Source of the DNA: an uncultured Roseburia sp.
GTDB taxonomy: Bacteria; Bacillota; Clostridia; Lachnospirales; Lachnospiraceae
DNA length: 64,000 bases
Direction: 5' to 3'
Assembly: GCA_910577925.1 (NCBI GenBank)
Contig: CAJTOI010000016.1
Coordinates: forward strand, 9,200 to 73,199
Shown here piece after piece: positions 52,748 through 62,090 of this stretch. The stretch's first letter is position 1; the number at the start of each line of letters is the position of its first letter. The position numbers and the translations under genes are program-made. Under the pieces are notes generated by a model. That model searched no databases. It was given only the letters and a program-made list of their open reading frames with translations, and was not told the DNA's origin.

Positions 52748-54542
52748 CTGTTTCTTCCTTTTCATGTGCTGCAAAGTCCAAAGTGCCGTGCAGAATCTGC
52801 GGGGATTCCCTCAACAGCGGAAGGATAATCACTGCTTTTGCACCGCCGGCGGGACTGTTGTAAAAGGTGTGTTCATAGTTGTTTCGGTAAATAATGTCAA
52901 TCCGGTGTTTGAGGTTTTCGATGCCGACATGTTTATCGGCATACAGGTTATTTGCCGTACTGTTGAGTGTGTCCAGAATTTTCTGACTGTATCCGACGCC
53001 GTTGTCGCCGATCATAATCTGCATGGCAGGAACGCCGTTGATTGCGGTCTCTGTGATTTTGAGATCAAATATGAGAAGATTGCGGTTTTCTTTATTATAT
53101 TTGATCGTATTTTCCAGGAAGGTCTGAATGATAAGCGAGGGCACCTTATACGGCAAAAGCGCCTGATCAATCTGCTGGTTTAAGATGATAGGAGTCGTCC
53201 GGTCAAGAAGGATAATATTATAATAATCATTTACTTCGTCGAGCTCGTCCGCGAGAGAAACCAGTTCCAGATTGTCACGGAAAATGTATCTCAGATGGCT
53301 GGAAAAGGCGATCAGCATTCGTTTCATTTTTGCATAGTCGCCCGTTTCCGCCATTCCGTTCAGGCTTTTCAGACAGTTAATGATAAAGTGCGAGCGTGTC
53401 TGAAGCTGAAAATACTGCAGAACCGCGCGATTCTTTTCAAAAGCCTCTTTCAGCATCTGGTCGCTGATCTGATTTTTCGTATTTACAAGTTCCGCGATCG
53501 CTTCGTCAATCTGCCGAAATTCAAGGATGCTGGTATTTGTCGCCGGCGAATACGTGCTGTTTGCGGAGCGGCCAAGCTGTCTGGCCGCCGTATGAATCTG
53601 TTCGAGCGGATATAAGAGAAAGGTATTGATCCGCAGCAGAAGGAGTGAGAAAAAGGCGAATAATATCAGGATCAGCAGAATGATCAGCGCAACCGTCAGC
53701 TTCGCGTAGGGCACCTTGTAGACGGCGTGAAACACGCCTGACATATAGACGGACGTGTTGCTGACAGGGAGACACGCGATCGTGTACTTTGTGAACAAAT
53801 GATTGGACGGATACCGAAGTTTTTCATAAAGCTCCTCGTCGGAGAGCGTTTCAAAGGGCTGTTTAAGATCGGTGATATAGGAGAGATCGGAGAGAATCGA
53901 CTGCTCGTCAATAAACAGCAAAGCTCCGAGGTTGCTGTTTTCGGTGTTCGTCATAAAACAACTCAGTTTATCGAGCTGAATCGCGGAAATGATACAGATT
54001 CCGTTGTTTTTGGTTCCGTAGGTCAGATAGGAATGACCGCCGAAGGCAATGATATTCCAGTTCCCGTACTGAATGGATGATACTTCGCGGTATTGTTCTA
54101 ACAGGAAGCGTTTGAGGGTCGTCATATTTGCGATCTCACTCGAGGAATAAGAGGAGCCGAGCACATACAGGGATGTCTTTTCGTTGTCGGTATTTACAAA
54201 AATACATTCGTCGTTTGATACATGAGACTCTAAGAGCTTTCGCGTATTCTGTTCGATGATGATCCGCTCCAGGGAAGAAAGGTTTGAGACAGTAAGCATC
54301 ATGAAATTGGAATTGTTGTAGATTAATTTGTCCTGGTAGGAAGTGATTTCATCCATTTCTTTTTCCAGTGTGTTGCGGTACATGCGCAGCGCCGATTCGA
54401 TTGTTTCGGCTGTCTGGCGGGTCATAAACGAATAGGCGATAGACGCGTAGAGCACGAGTAATACAAACGTAATCGCAAAGATGAGTGAAAAACTGGTAAA
54501 GAAAATTTTTTTTATGGAGTAAAGTTTTCTTTCTGTATTCAT
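52725..54542 (-). CDS. YesM-type sensor histidine kinase (second)
   Basis: A 605-residue kinase. Spans lie at about residues 12-35 and 285-308, enclosing a 250-residue outside sensor region. HAMP follows. The His_kinase motif is LQTRSHFIINCLKSL with H385, where the usual Pro before His is Ser. The ATPase domain has LENTIKYNKEN and GDNGVGYS. It is transcribed away from the esterase cluster through a shared 182-base control region. Its signal is probably the same type of compound handled by the esterases. Confidence 0.9.
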   Translation of the reverse strand: MNTERKLYSIKKIFFTSFSLIFAITFVLLVLYASIAYSFMTRQTAETIESALRMYRNTLEKEMDEITSYQDKLIYNNSNFMMLTVSNLSSLERIIIEQNTRKLLESHVSNDECIFVNTDNEKTSLYVLGSSYSSSEIANMTTLKRFLLEQYREVSSIQYGNWNIIAFGGHSYLTYGTKNNGICIISAIQLDKLSCFMTNTENSNLGALLFIDEQSILSDLSYITDLKQPFETLSDEELYEKLRYPSNHLFTKYTIACLPVSNTSVYMSGVFHAVYKVPYAKLTVALIILLILILFAFFSLLLLRINTFLLYPLEQIHTAARQLGRSANSTYSPATNTSILEFRQIDEAIAELVNTKNQISDQMLKEAFEKNRAVLQYFQLQTRSHFIINCLKSLNGMAETGDYAKMKRMLIAFSSHLRYIFRDNLELVSLADELDEVNDYYNIILLDRTTPIILNQQIDQALLPYKVPSLIIQTFLENTIKYNKENRNLLIFDLKITETAINGVPAMQIMIGDNGVGYSQKILDTLNSTANNLYADKHVGIENLKHRIDIIYRNNYEHTFYNSPAGGAKAVIILPLLRESPQILHGTLDFAAHEKEETDESFACR

Positions 54543-54567
54543 AAAACCGCCGCCCTTCCGACTAAAT

Positions 54568-54603
54568 AATACTATATTGTTTGAGAGAATACTATATTGT
54601 TTG
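54568..54603. promoter_or_regulatory. Perfect 16-bp direct repeats in the divergent control region
   Basis: AATACTATATTGTTTG occurs at 54568-54583 and 54588-54603, separated by AGAG (20 bases start to start). On the minus strand each copy holds TATAGTATT, which could serve as a -10 with TTGACA (complement of 54610-54615). They fit a pair of AraC-type half sites governing both the kinase operon and the esterase operon. Confidence 0.7.
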
Positions 54604-54643
54604 CAGGTGTGTCAAAAAAACAACAGAAGTTCACGGAAAAGTG

Positions 54644-54685
54644 AAAATGAATCATTTTGACTATTCAAAAGAGGCATGGGAAAAT
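54644..54685 (+). promoter_or_regulatory. 15-bp palindrome and possible promoter of the esterase operon
   Basis: AAAATGA-A-TCATTTT (54644-54658) is a perfect palindrome and overlaps TTGACT (54657-54662), a likely -35, with a -10-like GAAAAT (54680-54685) 17 bases on. A TTCAC/GTGAA inverted repeat sits just before it (54630-54645). A repressor site over the promoter is a reasonable reading. Confidence 0.5.
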
Positions 54686-54724
54686 GAGAGCAGAACAAAA
54701 TAAATCGATTTGGGAGGGGGATCA

Positions 54725-56239
54725 ATGAAAAAAATGATGCTGCGTCCGGGAACACCGGACGATGACAACAGGGAGTATCTTCCGGAGAAAATCAAGGGAA
54801 CCGATATCGTGGTAAATGAGAACGGAAATAATTCGCAGCCATACCCCGAAAGGCTTCAGGAATTTCACGGAGTATTGACAGACGACGGTCTTGCGGACGA
54901 ATGGTATGTGTATGTGCCGGAAAGCTATGACCCGTCGAAAAAGACGCCGCTCGTGCTTTCCATGCACGGGGGCATGATGACGGGATGGGGACAGGCGATT
55001 TACACATCCTGGACGTATGTTGCGGACCGCGACGGATTTATCGTTGTTTTTCCGAATGCGAACTACAAACGGTTCTGGCAGGTGGAATGGGGAAAATGGG
55101 AACCGGACGGAAGCGATACGCCGGGTTCGATGGAAGGAGAGCCCGAAGGGGTAAAGAGCAGCGGGGATGTCAATGAGAATCACGACATCCGGTTTGTGCT
55201 TGCGCTGATCGAAAAAATGAAGGCGGAATACAGCATTGACGAGGGGCGCATTTTTATGCAGGGGATGTCCATGGGAAATATGATGACAAGCCTTTTTGCC
55301 AGAAATTTCGGAAATCTGCTCGCCGGCGCGGCAGGCTCCGGCGCGGCCGCGTTTTTAAATCTGATCTTCACACCGGAGGGGAAGCTTATCAATAAAGGCG
55401 GCCCGGTTGCCGTATGGCAGTCAAGGCCGGAACGAAATGATATTCCGCCGCACGGGGCGATCGAGCGCAAGGTACATAAATGGAACCGGCTTTACTGGAT
55501 GAAGCTGAATCAATGCGGGCCGATTCCGCAGATTTCCGTTCAGGGGGACAATAATTTTGCATTTTATAAGGGAGAATGCGCGGATGTTGTCTACTTTGAT
55601 ATTAAGAACCGGGATCACGGACAGACGCTTGACGATGCGGCGCTTGTCTGGGATTATCTTTTTTCCGGCATAAGACGGGAAGCGGACGGGAGAATCGTGT
55701 GCACGAAACCCGTGCGGGAGCGTGTGGGAGACCGGTTTGCGTTTGCGGTGACGGCAGGAGCCAAACGGGCATGGTTCGGAAATGAACCGGTCGAGATGAG
55801 CGGGGAAGCCATCCGCTGGAAAAAGATGAAGTATCACGGACTTGACGGCGGAGCGAAAGTGCGGGGGGAGTATACCATGGTGCCGCTTTCCTTCCTGGCA
55901 GCCGCGTTTGACGCAGAGCTTACCTATCGCCAGGATGGCCTTGTGGCGGATGTAACGCTCAAAGACGGACGATGCCTTCAGTTTGCAAGGGGCAGTATCG
56001 GATGTATCATGGATCAGACGTTTACGCAGATGCTTGCGGAGGCGCTGGAACGGAACGGGGAATTGTATGTGTCCGCAGAATGGTTTGCGGGTGACGTATG
56101 CGGCATGCATGTCTCGGAATGTGACGAGGTACTTTATGTCACGGACCATGTCAACCGCCTCTCTGCAAATATGGCGGACCTTATCAGGGATCTTTTGACG
56201 GACAGCGTACTGGTCCCCGGATATGAGAACTGGATGTAG
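54725..56239 (+). CDS. Two-domain esterase with amine-oxidase-stalk-like C-terminus (copy 1)
   Basis: A 504-residue protein and the first of three paralogues. The N-terminus holds the shared signature PGTPDDDNREYLPEKI and VVNENGNNS. The alpha/beta-hydrolase part (about 55-330) resembles PHB-depolymerase/feruloyl-esterase-type enzymes: MHGGMMTGWG oxyanion region, nucleophile S182 (MQGMSMGNMM) and catalytic His in NRDHGQTLD. Residues 370-504 resemble the copper-amine-oxidase N-terminal (stalk) domain, with EYTMVPLSFLAAAFDAEL and LYVSAEWFA. No signal peptide is present. ATG 54725 follows GGGAGGGGGATC. The substrate is an unknown ester; the C-terminal domain may bind a carbohydrate or mediate assembly. 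Confidence 0.88.
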   Translation: MKKMMLRPGTPDDDNREYLPEKIKGTDIVVNENGNNSQPYPERLQEFHGVLTDDGLADEWYVYVPESYDPSKKTPLVLSMHGGMMTGWGQAIYTSWTYVADRDGFIVVFPNANYKRFWQVEWGKWEPDGSDTPGSMEGEPEGVKSSGDVNENHDIRFVLALIEKMKAEYSIDEGRIFMQGMSMGNMMTSLFARNFGNLLAGAAGSGAAAFLNLIFTPEGKLINKGGPVAVWQSRPERNDIPPHGAIERKVHKWNRLYWMKLNQCGPIPQISVQGDNNFAFYKGECADVVYFDIKNRDHGQTLDDAALVWDYLFSGIRREADGRIVCTKPVRERVGDRFAFAVTAGAKRAWFGNEPVEMSGEAIRWKKMKYHGLDGGAKVRGEYTMVPLSFLAAAFDAELTYRQDGLVADVTLKDGRCLQFARGSIGCIMDQTFTQMLAEALERNGELYVSAEWFAGDVCGMHVSECDEVLYVTDHVNRLSANMADLIRDLLTDSVLVPGYENWM

Positions 56240-56274
56240 AAATTTATAAATCAAAAAAGACAGGAGAATGAAGA

Positions 56275-57846
56275 ATGAATACATATGTGTTTGATCCGGT
56301 AAAACCGGTTGTGGAAACGAAATTCGGAAAGCTGCGCGGCGTGTGCTACGGCGGCGTGAACATGTTTATGGGAATCAAGTATGCCAATGCAAAGCGGTTT
56401 TGCATGCCGGTCGAGCCGCAGACATGGGAGGGCGTAAAAGACGCCTATCGCTACGGGCATATTTCCCCGCAGCTGGGAGCGCCGACGCCTCCGCCCTATT
56501 ACCGCGGACTGTTTATGCACCAGATCGAGGGGGAGGACTGCCAGAACCTGAACGTGTGGGCGCCCAAAGGAAACGAAGGGGAAAAGAAACCGGTATTCGT
56601 ATGGCTGCACGGGGGCGGATTTCTGGCCGGGAATGCATTGGAAGAGTATTCGTTTGACGGCTTCCATCTTGCGCATTACGGAGACGTTGTATTTGTGTCC
56701 GTCAATCACCGGCTGAATATTTTGGGCTACATGAATCTCAGCGATTACGGAGAGGAATTTTCCAATACGCCGAATCTGGGACTTGCGGATCTGGTTGCGG
56801 CGCTTAAGTGGGTACATGAGAATATCGAAGCCTTCGGCGGTGACCCGGAGAATGTGACAATCTGCGGGCATTCCGGCGGCGGCGGAAAAGTGCTGGCGCT
56901 GTATCAGATGAAGGAGGCGGCCCCGTACTTTCAGAGAGGCATCTGTCTGAGCGGAGCGACGCCGGAAGCGCCGGCTTCCGAGATCGCGGACACGAAGGTG
57001 CTGGCAAAAGCGATGCTCGATGAGATCGGGATCACAAAAGAAAATATCAAAGAGGTATATACCGTTCCGTATGAGACACTGGTGAAAGGATATAAAAAAG
57101 TTGCGCAGAAGCTGTATGACGAGGGGCATTACGTCATTTTTGAGCCGCTGAAAAATGACTATTTTAAGGGATTTCCGCCGTTTTACGGATTTGACGAGTG
57201 CTCGAATCAGAAACCGCTCATCATCAGCACGACAATGGGCGAGTTCGGAAGATGCGATTTGTCTGCGGATGAGAAAGCGGCGCTTAGTGAGGCGGAACGC
57301 GAGGCGTATGTAAGGGGTGTATTCGGAGAACATGCCGACCGTTTGATTGAGCTTTTCCGCAAGGCGTACCCGACGCACAGTATCATAGACCTTGTATATC
57401 TGGACACCGTTTTCCGTATGCCCACGATAAATGCTGCGATTGAGAAGGCAAAATACGGCTCCGACAATACCTATGTGTACCTCTGCGCGTATAATATGCC
57501 GGAGGACGACTTTGTTCCGATGTGGCACGGCGGCGACGTGTGCTACGCGTTTATGAATGAGGACCGGGTTTACGTGGCGAATGAGGAAGTGTACGGACAG
57601 AAGATGTCGCGCATTTTCAGCTCCATGATTCTGAATTACTGTAAGACAGGGAATCCGAATACAAAGGAGCTTCCGCACTGGGATACGTTTTCAGAGGAAC
57701 ATCCGGCGACCATGGTAATCGATAAGGTATCCGAGCAGAAAATGGCATTTGACAAAGAACTGATGGACTGTCTTATGAGTATTACCGAGCCGTTTCAATT
57801 TAAGCCGATGTATGCGGATAACGGCGTGACGGCGCAGATTCAGTAA
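56275..57846 (+). CDS. Type B carboxylesterase (second)
   Basis: A 523-residue cholinesterase-family hydrolase. WLHGGGFLAG is the oxyanion motif and S200 (CGHSGGGGK) the nucleophile; a candidate His is in PMWHGGDVCYAF. It lies between paralogues 1 and 2 of the two-domain esterases, 35 bases after the first, with GGAGAATGAAG before its start. It is only distantly like the type B esterase at 46415. Without a signal peptide it should work on imported esters. Confidence 0.92.
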   Translation: MNTYVFDPVKPVVETKFGKLRGVCYGGVNMFMGIKYANAKRFCMPVEPQTWEGVKDAYRYGHISPQLGAPTPPPYYRGLFMHQIEGEDCQNLNVWAPKGNEGEKKPVFVWLHGGGFLAGNALEEYSFDGFHLAHYGDVVFVSVNHRLNILGYMNLSDYGEEFSNTPNLGLADLVAALKWVHENIEAFGGDPENVTICGHSGGGGKVLALYQMKEAAPYFQRGICLSGATPEAPASEIADTKVLAKAMLDEIGITKENIKEVYTVPYETLVKGYKKVAQKLYDEGHYVIFEPLKNDYFKGFPPFYGFDECSNQKPLIISTTMGEFGRCDLSADEKAALSEAEREAYVRGVFGEHADRLIELFRKAYPTHSIIDLVYLDTVFRMPTINAAIEKAKYGSDNTYVYLCAYNMPEDDFVPMWHGGDVCYAFMNEDRVYVANEEVYGQKMSRIFSSMILNYCKTGNPNTKELPHWDTFSEEHPATMVIDKVSEQKMAFDKELMDCLMSITEPFQFKPMYADNGVTAQIQ

Positions 57847-57873
57847 TTGCCGGAAGGCATAAGGAGAAGATTT

Positions 57874-59382
57874 ATGGAAAATAAAATCATTATTTTGCCG
57901 GGGACGCCCGATGACGACAACCGGGAATATCTTCCGGAGTCGATTATCGGCACGGATCTTGTGGTAAATGAGAACGGGAATAATTCGCAGCCCTACCCGA
58001 AACGGCTGGAGGAACACGTTGGTTTCATGGGAAATGAATTTAAAAACACCTGGTATGAGTATGTTCCGGAGCGCTATGACCCGTCGAAAAAGACCCCGCT
58101 TGTGATATCGAATCACGGCGGTCTTATGACCGGGTGGGGGCAGTGTATCTACACTTCATGGACGCATGTGGCTGACCGTGACAATGTGATTGTAATTTTT
58201 CCGAGCGCAAGCGCAAAGCGTTTATGGACGCTGGAAGGAGGTGTCATTGAAGACAGGGTGAATGCGCAGATGCCTCCCGAAATGGTGCAGAATCTGGCGG
58301 ATATCGATGAGAATTGTGACGTCCGGTTTGTAAAGGCGCTGATTGCGTATGCGTGCGGGAAATACAATATTGACGCCGAGAGAATCTTTATGCAGGGGAT
58401 GTCGAACGGAAGCATGTTTACGGCGCAGTTCGAAAAGTATTTCGGAAATATGCTCGCAGGCGGTGCAAATTCCGGAGGGTCGACGCCGAATCTGCGCCAG
58501 ATTTATGAGGAGGATATGACGGTGAAAAACGTCGGAGGACCGACGCCGGTATGGCATTCCGTGCCGGAGACAAACGGATGCCCTCCCTGGTGCGAATTTG
58601 ACGACAATACCTGCTATAAGTACGCGCGGCTGTACTGGCTGACCGTAAATGAATGCGATAATATTCCGGAAATCAGCATCGTCGGGGAACACAATATGGC
58701 CTTTTACAAAGGGAAAAAGGCGGACTATGTGTACATGGATATCAAGAACCGCGACCACGGACAGACCCTCGATGAAGCCTGCGTCGTATGGGACTATTTT
58801 TTCTCCGGGCTGCGCAGAAAGAGTGACGGCGCCGTCGTCGACGAGGGGCCCAGAATCGCGCGGAAAGGGGATGCGTTTGGGATTGCGGTCGCAGACGGCG
58901 CAGCTAAGGCATGGTTCGGCAATGCGGTCGTTGACATGGGAATGCCGGCGATCAAATGGCAGAAACTGAAATATCACGGGCTGAACGGCGGACAGAAAGT
59001 AAAGGGCGAATATCTGACGGTGCCGCTCTCTTTTATCGCAGAATGCTTTCAGGCGGCCTGTTCGTACTCGGACGATACCCTGAGCGCGGCGCTGCGGCTT
59101 GCGGACGGAAGGACGCTTCAGTTTGCAAGGGGAAGTATCGGATGTGTGATTGAGAACGATTTGCGGAGCATGTACTGCGAAGCGCTCCACAGGAACGGGG
59201 AACTTTATATTTCCCTGGAATGGTTTGCAAGATTCGTTATGAATCTCACGGCGACGCGTTTTGAGGACGTGCTCTATGTGACGGATCATCACGCGGAACT
59301 GTCAGATACGTTTGCCGCGCTGATCAGAGACTTACTGACGGGCGATTATGAACTGCGGCAGCTTGACTGGCCGAAACTTTAG
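57874..59382 (+). CDS. Two-domain esterase with amine-oxidase-stalk-like C-terminus (copy 2)
   Basis: A 502-residue paralogue of the gene at 54725. The start is ATG 57874, eight bases after AAGGAGA; an earlier frame opening at 57847 lies in the spacer. The signature LPGTPDDDNREYLPE is exact. The elbow is MQGMSNGSMF with S177, changed from the GMSMG of the other two, and HNHGG-type oxyanion sequence is NHGGLMTGWG. NRDHGQTLD is kept. The C-terminal stalk-like domain has EYLTVPLSFIAECFQAAC. Divergence around the elbow suggests a different ester preference. Confidence 0.88.
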   Translation: MENKIIILPGTPDDDNREYLPESIIGTDLVVNENGNNSQPYPKRLEEHVGFMGNEFKNTWYEYVPERYDPSKKTPLVISNHGGLMTGWGQCIYTSWTHVADRDNVIVIFPSASAKRLWTLEGGVIEDRVNAQMPPEMVQNLADIDENCDVRFVKALIAYACGKYNIDAERIFMQGMSNGSMFTAQFEKYFGNMLAGGANSGGSTPNLRQIYEEDMTVKNVGGPTPVWHSVPETNGCPPWCEFDDNTCYKYARLYWLTVNECDNIPEISIVGEHNMAFYKGKKADYVYMDIKNRDHGQTLDEACVVWDYFFSGLRRKSDGAVVDEGPRIARKGDAFGIAVADGAAKAWFGNAVVDMGMPAIKWQKLKYHGLNGGQKVKGEYLTVPLSFIAECFQAACSYSDDTLSAALRLADGRTLQFARGSIGCVIENDLRSMYCEALHRNGELYISLEWFARFVMNLTATRFEDVLYVTDHHAELSDTFAALIRDLLTGDYELRQLDWPKL

Positions 59383-59399
59383 GGGAGGAGAACAGGCTT

Positions 59400-60896
59400 A
59401 TGGGAGATTTTAAGATACTTCCGGGAACGCCGGACGATGACAACAGAGAGTATCTTCCGGAAAAAATCCGCGGCACGGATGTCGTGGTAAATGAGAACGG
59501 AAATAATTCTCTGGTATATCCAAAGGGACTCAAAGAGTTTACGGAGGTGCTTTTAGACGATGAGGAGGATACCTGGTATGAGTATGTGCCGGAAAGCTAT
59601 GACCCGTCAAAGAAAGTTCCTCTGATCGTCGGACTTCACGGCGGACTTATGACGGGATGGGGACATGCGGTTTATACTTCCTGGACGCTGGTTGCGGACA
59701 GGGAGGGCTTTATCTGCCTGTTTCCGAATGCGCACGAGAAGAGAATGTGGGCGAATTACGGTGTATTTGACAACTTTGACCCCGCGTCTGCGCCGGATCT
59801 TCCGATTGTATTTCCGCCGGAGGACGTCAGCAAAAATCACGATATGAATATGATTCTCGCACTGATTGACAAAATGAAGGACAAGTATTCGATTGATGAG
59901 GGGAGAATCTTTATCCAGGGAATGTCCATGGGGAATATTATGACCGGACAGATGGCGCGCCGGTACGGTCAGATATTTGCGGGCGCGGCAGGGTCCGGCG
60001 GCCCCTGCGAACTCCGCAATCTGTATACGGAAGACGGAGAACTGAAAAATGAGGCGGGCCATCTGGCGATCTGGCAGTCGAGGCCCGAGGTAAACGGACT
60101 TCCGCCGGGAAAAGATTACAGCGAGTATGATGTGAACAAGATGAACCGTATTTACTGGATGAAAATCAATGAATGCGATCCGATTCCGCAGATCCGAATC
60201 GAGGGGGAGGACAACTTCGCATTCTACACGGGCAAAAAAGCAGATCTGGTCTACGTGGATATCAAGAATCGGGATCACGGTCAGACGCTGGATGAGGCAT
60301 TTTTATATTGGGATTTCCTCTTTTCGGGGACGAGGCGGAATCCGGACGGAACTATTACACACGAGAAGAGTATCTGCCCGAGACAGGGAGATGCGTTTGC
60401 GATTGCGGCAGCCCCGGGATTTGATAAAGTATGGTTTAAAAACGGGGCTGTACCGCTCAAGACAAAAGCGCTGCAGTGGGAAAAATTAAAATACCACGGA
60501 CTGAACGGCGGACAGAAAGTGCGGGGGTCTTATCTGTGCTTACCGCTTAGCTTTCTCGCGGAAGCATTCGGCGGGGACTATGAAGCGCAGGAAGACGGCG
60601 CCGCCGTGCGGGTGACGCTTGGGGACGGGAGAATCCTTGCGTTCGCGGAGGGGAGCATTCTCTGCAGGATCGATCATACCGCCAGACAGATGTACTGCGA
60701 AGCGCTGCGCCGGGACGGTGAGCTGCTGGTATCTGCCGAGTGGTTTGCGAAATATTTCTTCCACATGACAGTGAGTAAGTGCGGTGACATGCTGTATATC
60801 ACAGACCATTTTGCGGATCTGTCCGCATTTATGGTCGATCTGATTAAAGATATTTTTACAGAGGATATGATGCAGGAGAATTATTTCAGAAAGTAA
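59400..60896 (+). CDS. Two-domain esterase with amine-oxidase-stalk-like C-terminus (copy 3)
   Basis: A 498-residue paralogue of 54725 and 57874, starting 17 bases after copy 2 behind GGGGAGGAG. It keeps LPGTPDDDNREYLPEKI, LHGGLMTGWG, nucleophile S176 (IQGMSMGNIM) and NRDHGQTLD. It is closer to copy 1 in the elbow region. The C-terminal domain (SYLCLPLSFLAEAFGG) completes the same plan. The tandem arrangement indicates local duplication followed by divergence. Confidence 0.88.
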   Translation: MGDFKILPGTPDDDNREYLPEKIRGTDVVVNENGNNSLVYPKGLKEFTEVLLDDEEDTWYEYVPESYDPSKKVPLIVGLHGGLMTGWGHAVYTSWTLVADREGFICLFPNAHEKRMWANYGVFDNFDPASAPDLPIVFPPEDVSKNHDMNMILALIDKMKDKYSIDEGRIFIQGMSMGNIMTGQMARRYGQIFAGAAGSGGPCELRNLYTEDGELKNEAGHLAIWQSRPEVNGLPPGKDYSEYDVNKMNRIYWMKINECDPIPQIRIEGEDNFAFYTGKKADLVYVDIKNRDHGQTLDEAFLYWDFLFSGTRRNPDGTITHEKSICPRQGDAFAIAAAPGFDKVWFKNGAVPLKTKALQWEKLKYHGLNGGQKVRGSYLCLPLSFLAEAFGGDYEAQEDGAAVRVTLGDGRILAFAEGSILCRIDHTARQMYCEALRRDGELLVSAEWFAKYFFHMTVSKCGDMLYITDHFADLSAFMVDLIKDIFTEDMMQENYFRK

Positions 60897-60961
60897 TCGC
60901 GGGAGTGAGTAAAAAAGAAATGTCTCACACTTCGCGGGTTGTTTGCAGCATGGAGGTTAAG

Positions 60962-62089
60962 ATGAAAATTACATTATATACACATATAGGCGATTACGGG
61001 CAGTACGTGGATCGCATGGATCTGTCCGCAGAAGAAAACGAGGGGTCTTTGGAACATGCAGAGGCAGAGATAGAAGGGCATTATTGCGATCTGAGCGGGA
61101 AAGCGACATCCGGCGGGATAAAAACCGTTCTTTTGGAGGAAAAAAAGGCAAGCATCGAATTTGATCCGTTTTTATACCGCTATGACTTTGTTCTCCGTTT
61201 GAGAGACGGCAGTCGTGTAAAGACTATCACAAAGAAAGATGCGGATGAGGTAGCGGTTGAGGGATTGGAAGATTTTGAGCCGATTGAGGAAAACGGAATC
61301 CGATACCGCTTATATACACCCGAAGGAAACGGGGTCCGTCCGCTTGTGCTGTTCCTCCACGGCGGCGGAGAATCCGGGGAAGACAACCTGCTTCAGATGA
61401 CAGGAACGATCGGCGCGTTAGAGCTTGCAAAGCGCTTTCCGGAAATGTATGTGATGGCGCCGCAGGCGCCCGGCGGAACACTCAGCATGGAAGAGAACCT
61501 GGAACAGATGAAAAAGCGCGGAAATCCGTTTGCGGTGGAGATGGGGATGACACCGTTTGCGCTTAAGGGAGAGCGCGGGTGGAACAGGGATTACCTCGGA
61601 AAAGTCATTGACGTGATTCGCCGGATGATTGCGGACGGAAAGGCGGATGCGCGCCGCATCTATGTAATCGGGATGAGCATGGGCGGCGGAGGAACGATTC
61701 AGGCAGTTACGACAGCGCCGGATTTATTTGCGGCGGCGGCGCCGATCTGCCCGAGTATGAACGGAGAAAGTTATGCGCAGCTTCTTCACTGGCCGGATGT
61801 TCCGGTCTGGATTTCAACCGCATATATGGACCATCAGCACGGCAGACATGCGTATCTTTTGAATGCGGTAAATAAACTGCTGGGCGAGGGCAGAAGCATT
61901 TCGGATCTCAGATACACGATATATCTTCCGGAAGAGCTGGAGGCCTACGGCATCGGAACGACGCCGGATCTTACGATGCGCGAACTGGATGCGGAAAATC
62001 ACAACAGCTGGATCCTTACGCTTCACAACGAGAAAGGCATCTTAAGCTGGCTGTTTTCTCATGTAAAGAGTGAAAAGAAAGAGGTTTAA
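60962..62089 (+). CDS. Alpha/beta-hydrolase esterase with N-terminal beta domain
   Basis: A 375-residue protein. Residues 1-110 look like a beta-rich accessory domain (TLYTHIGDYGQYVDR; VLRLRDGSRVKTITKKDADEV). The hydrolase part has LFLHGGGESGEDN, the nucleophile S239 in IGMSMGGGGT, and a likely His in DAENHNSWI, as in Est1/PHB-depolymerase-type esterases. I choose ATG 60962 after GGAGGT; the frame is open to 60905 without a ribosome site. Its stop is just before the next start, so the two are coupled. Confidence 0.87.
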   Translation: MKITLYTHIGDYGQYVDRMDLSAEENEGSLEHAEAEIEGHYCDLSGKATSGGIKTVLLEEKKASIEFDPFLYRYDFVLRLRDGSRVKTITKKDADEVAVEGLEDFEPIEENGIRYRLYTPEGNGVRPLVLFLHGGGESGEDNLLQMTGTIGALELAKRFPEMYVMAPQAPGGTLSMEENLEQMKKRGNPFAVEMGMTPFALKGERGWNRDYLGKVIDVIRRMIADGKADARRIYVIGMSMGGGGTIQAVTTAPDLFAAAAPICPSMNGESYAQLLHWPDVPVWISTAYMDHQHGRHAYLLNAVNKLLGEGRSISDLRYTIYLPEELEAYGIGTTPDLTMRELDAENHNSWILTLHNEKGILSWLFSHVKSEKKEV

Positions 62090-62090
62090 A

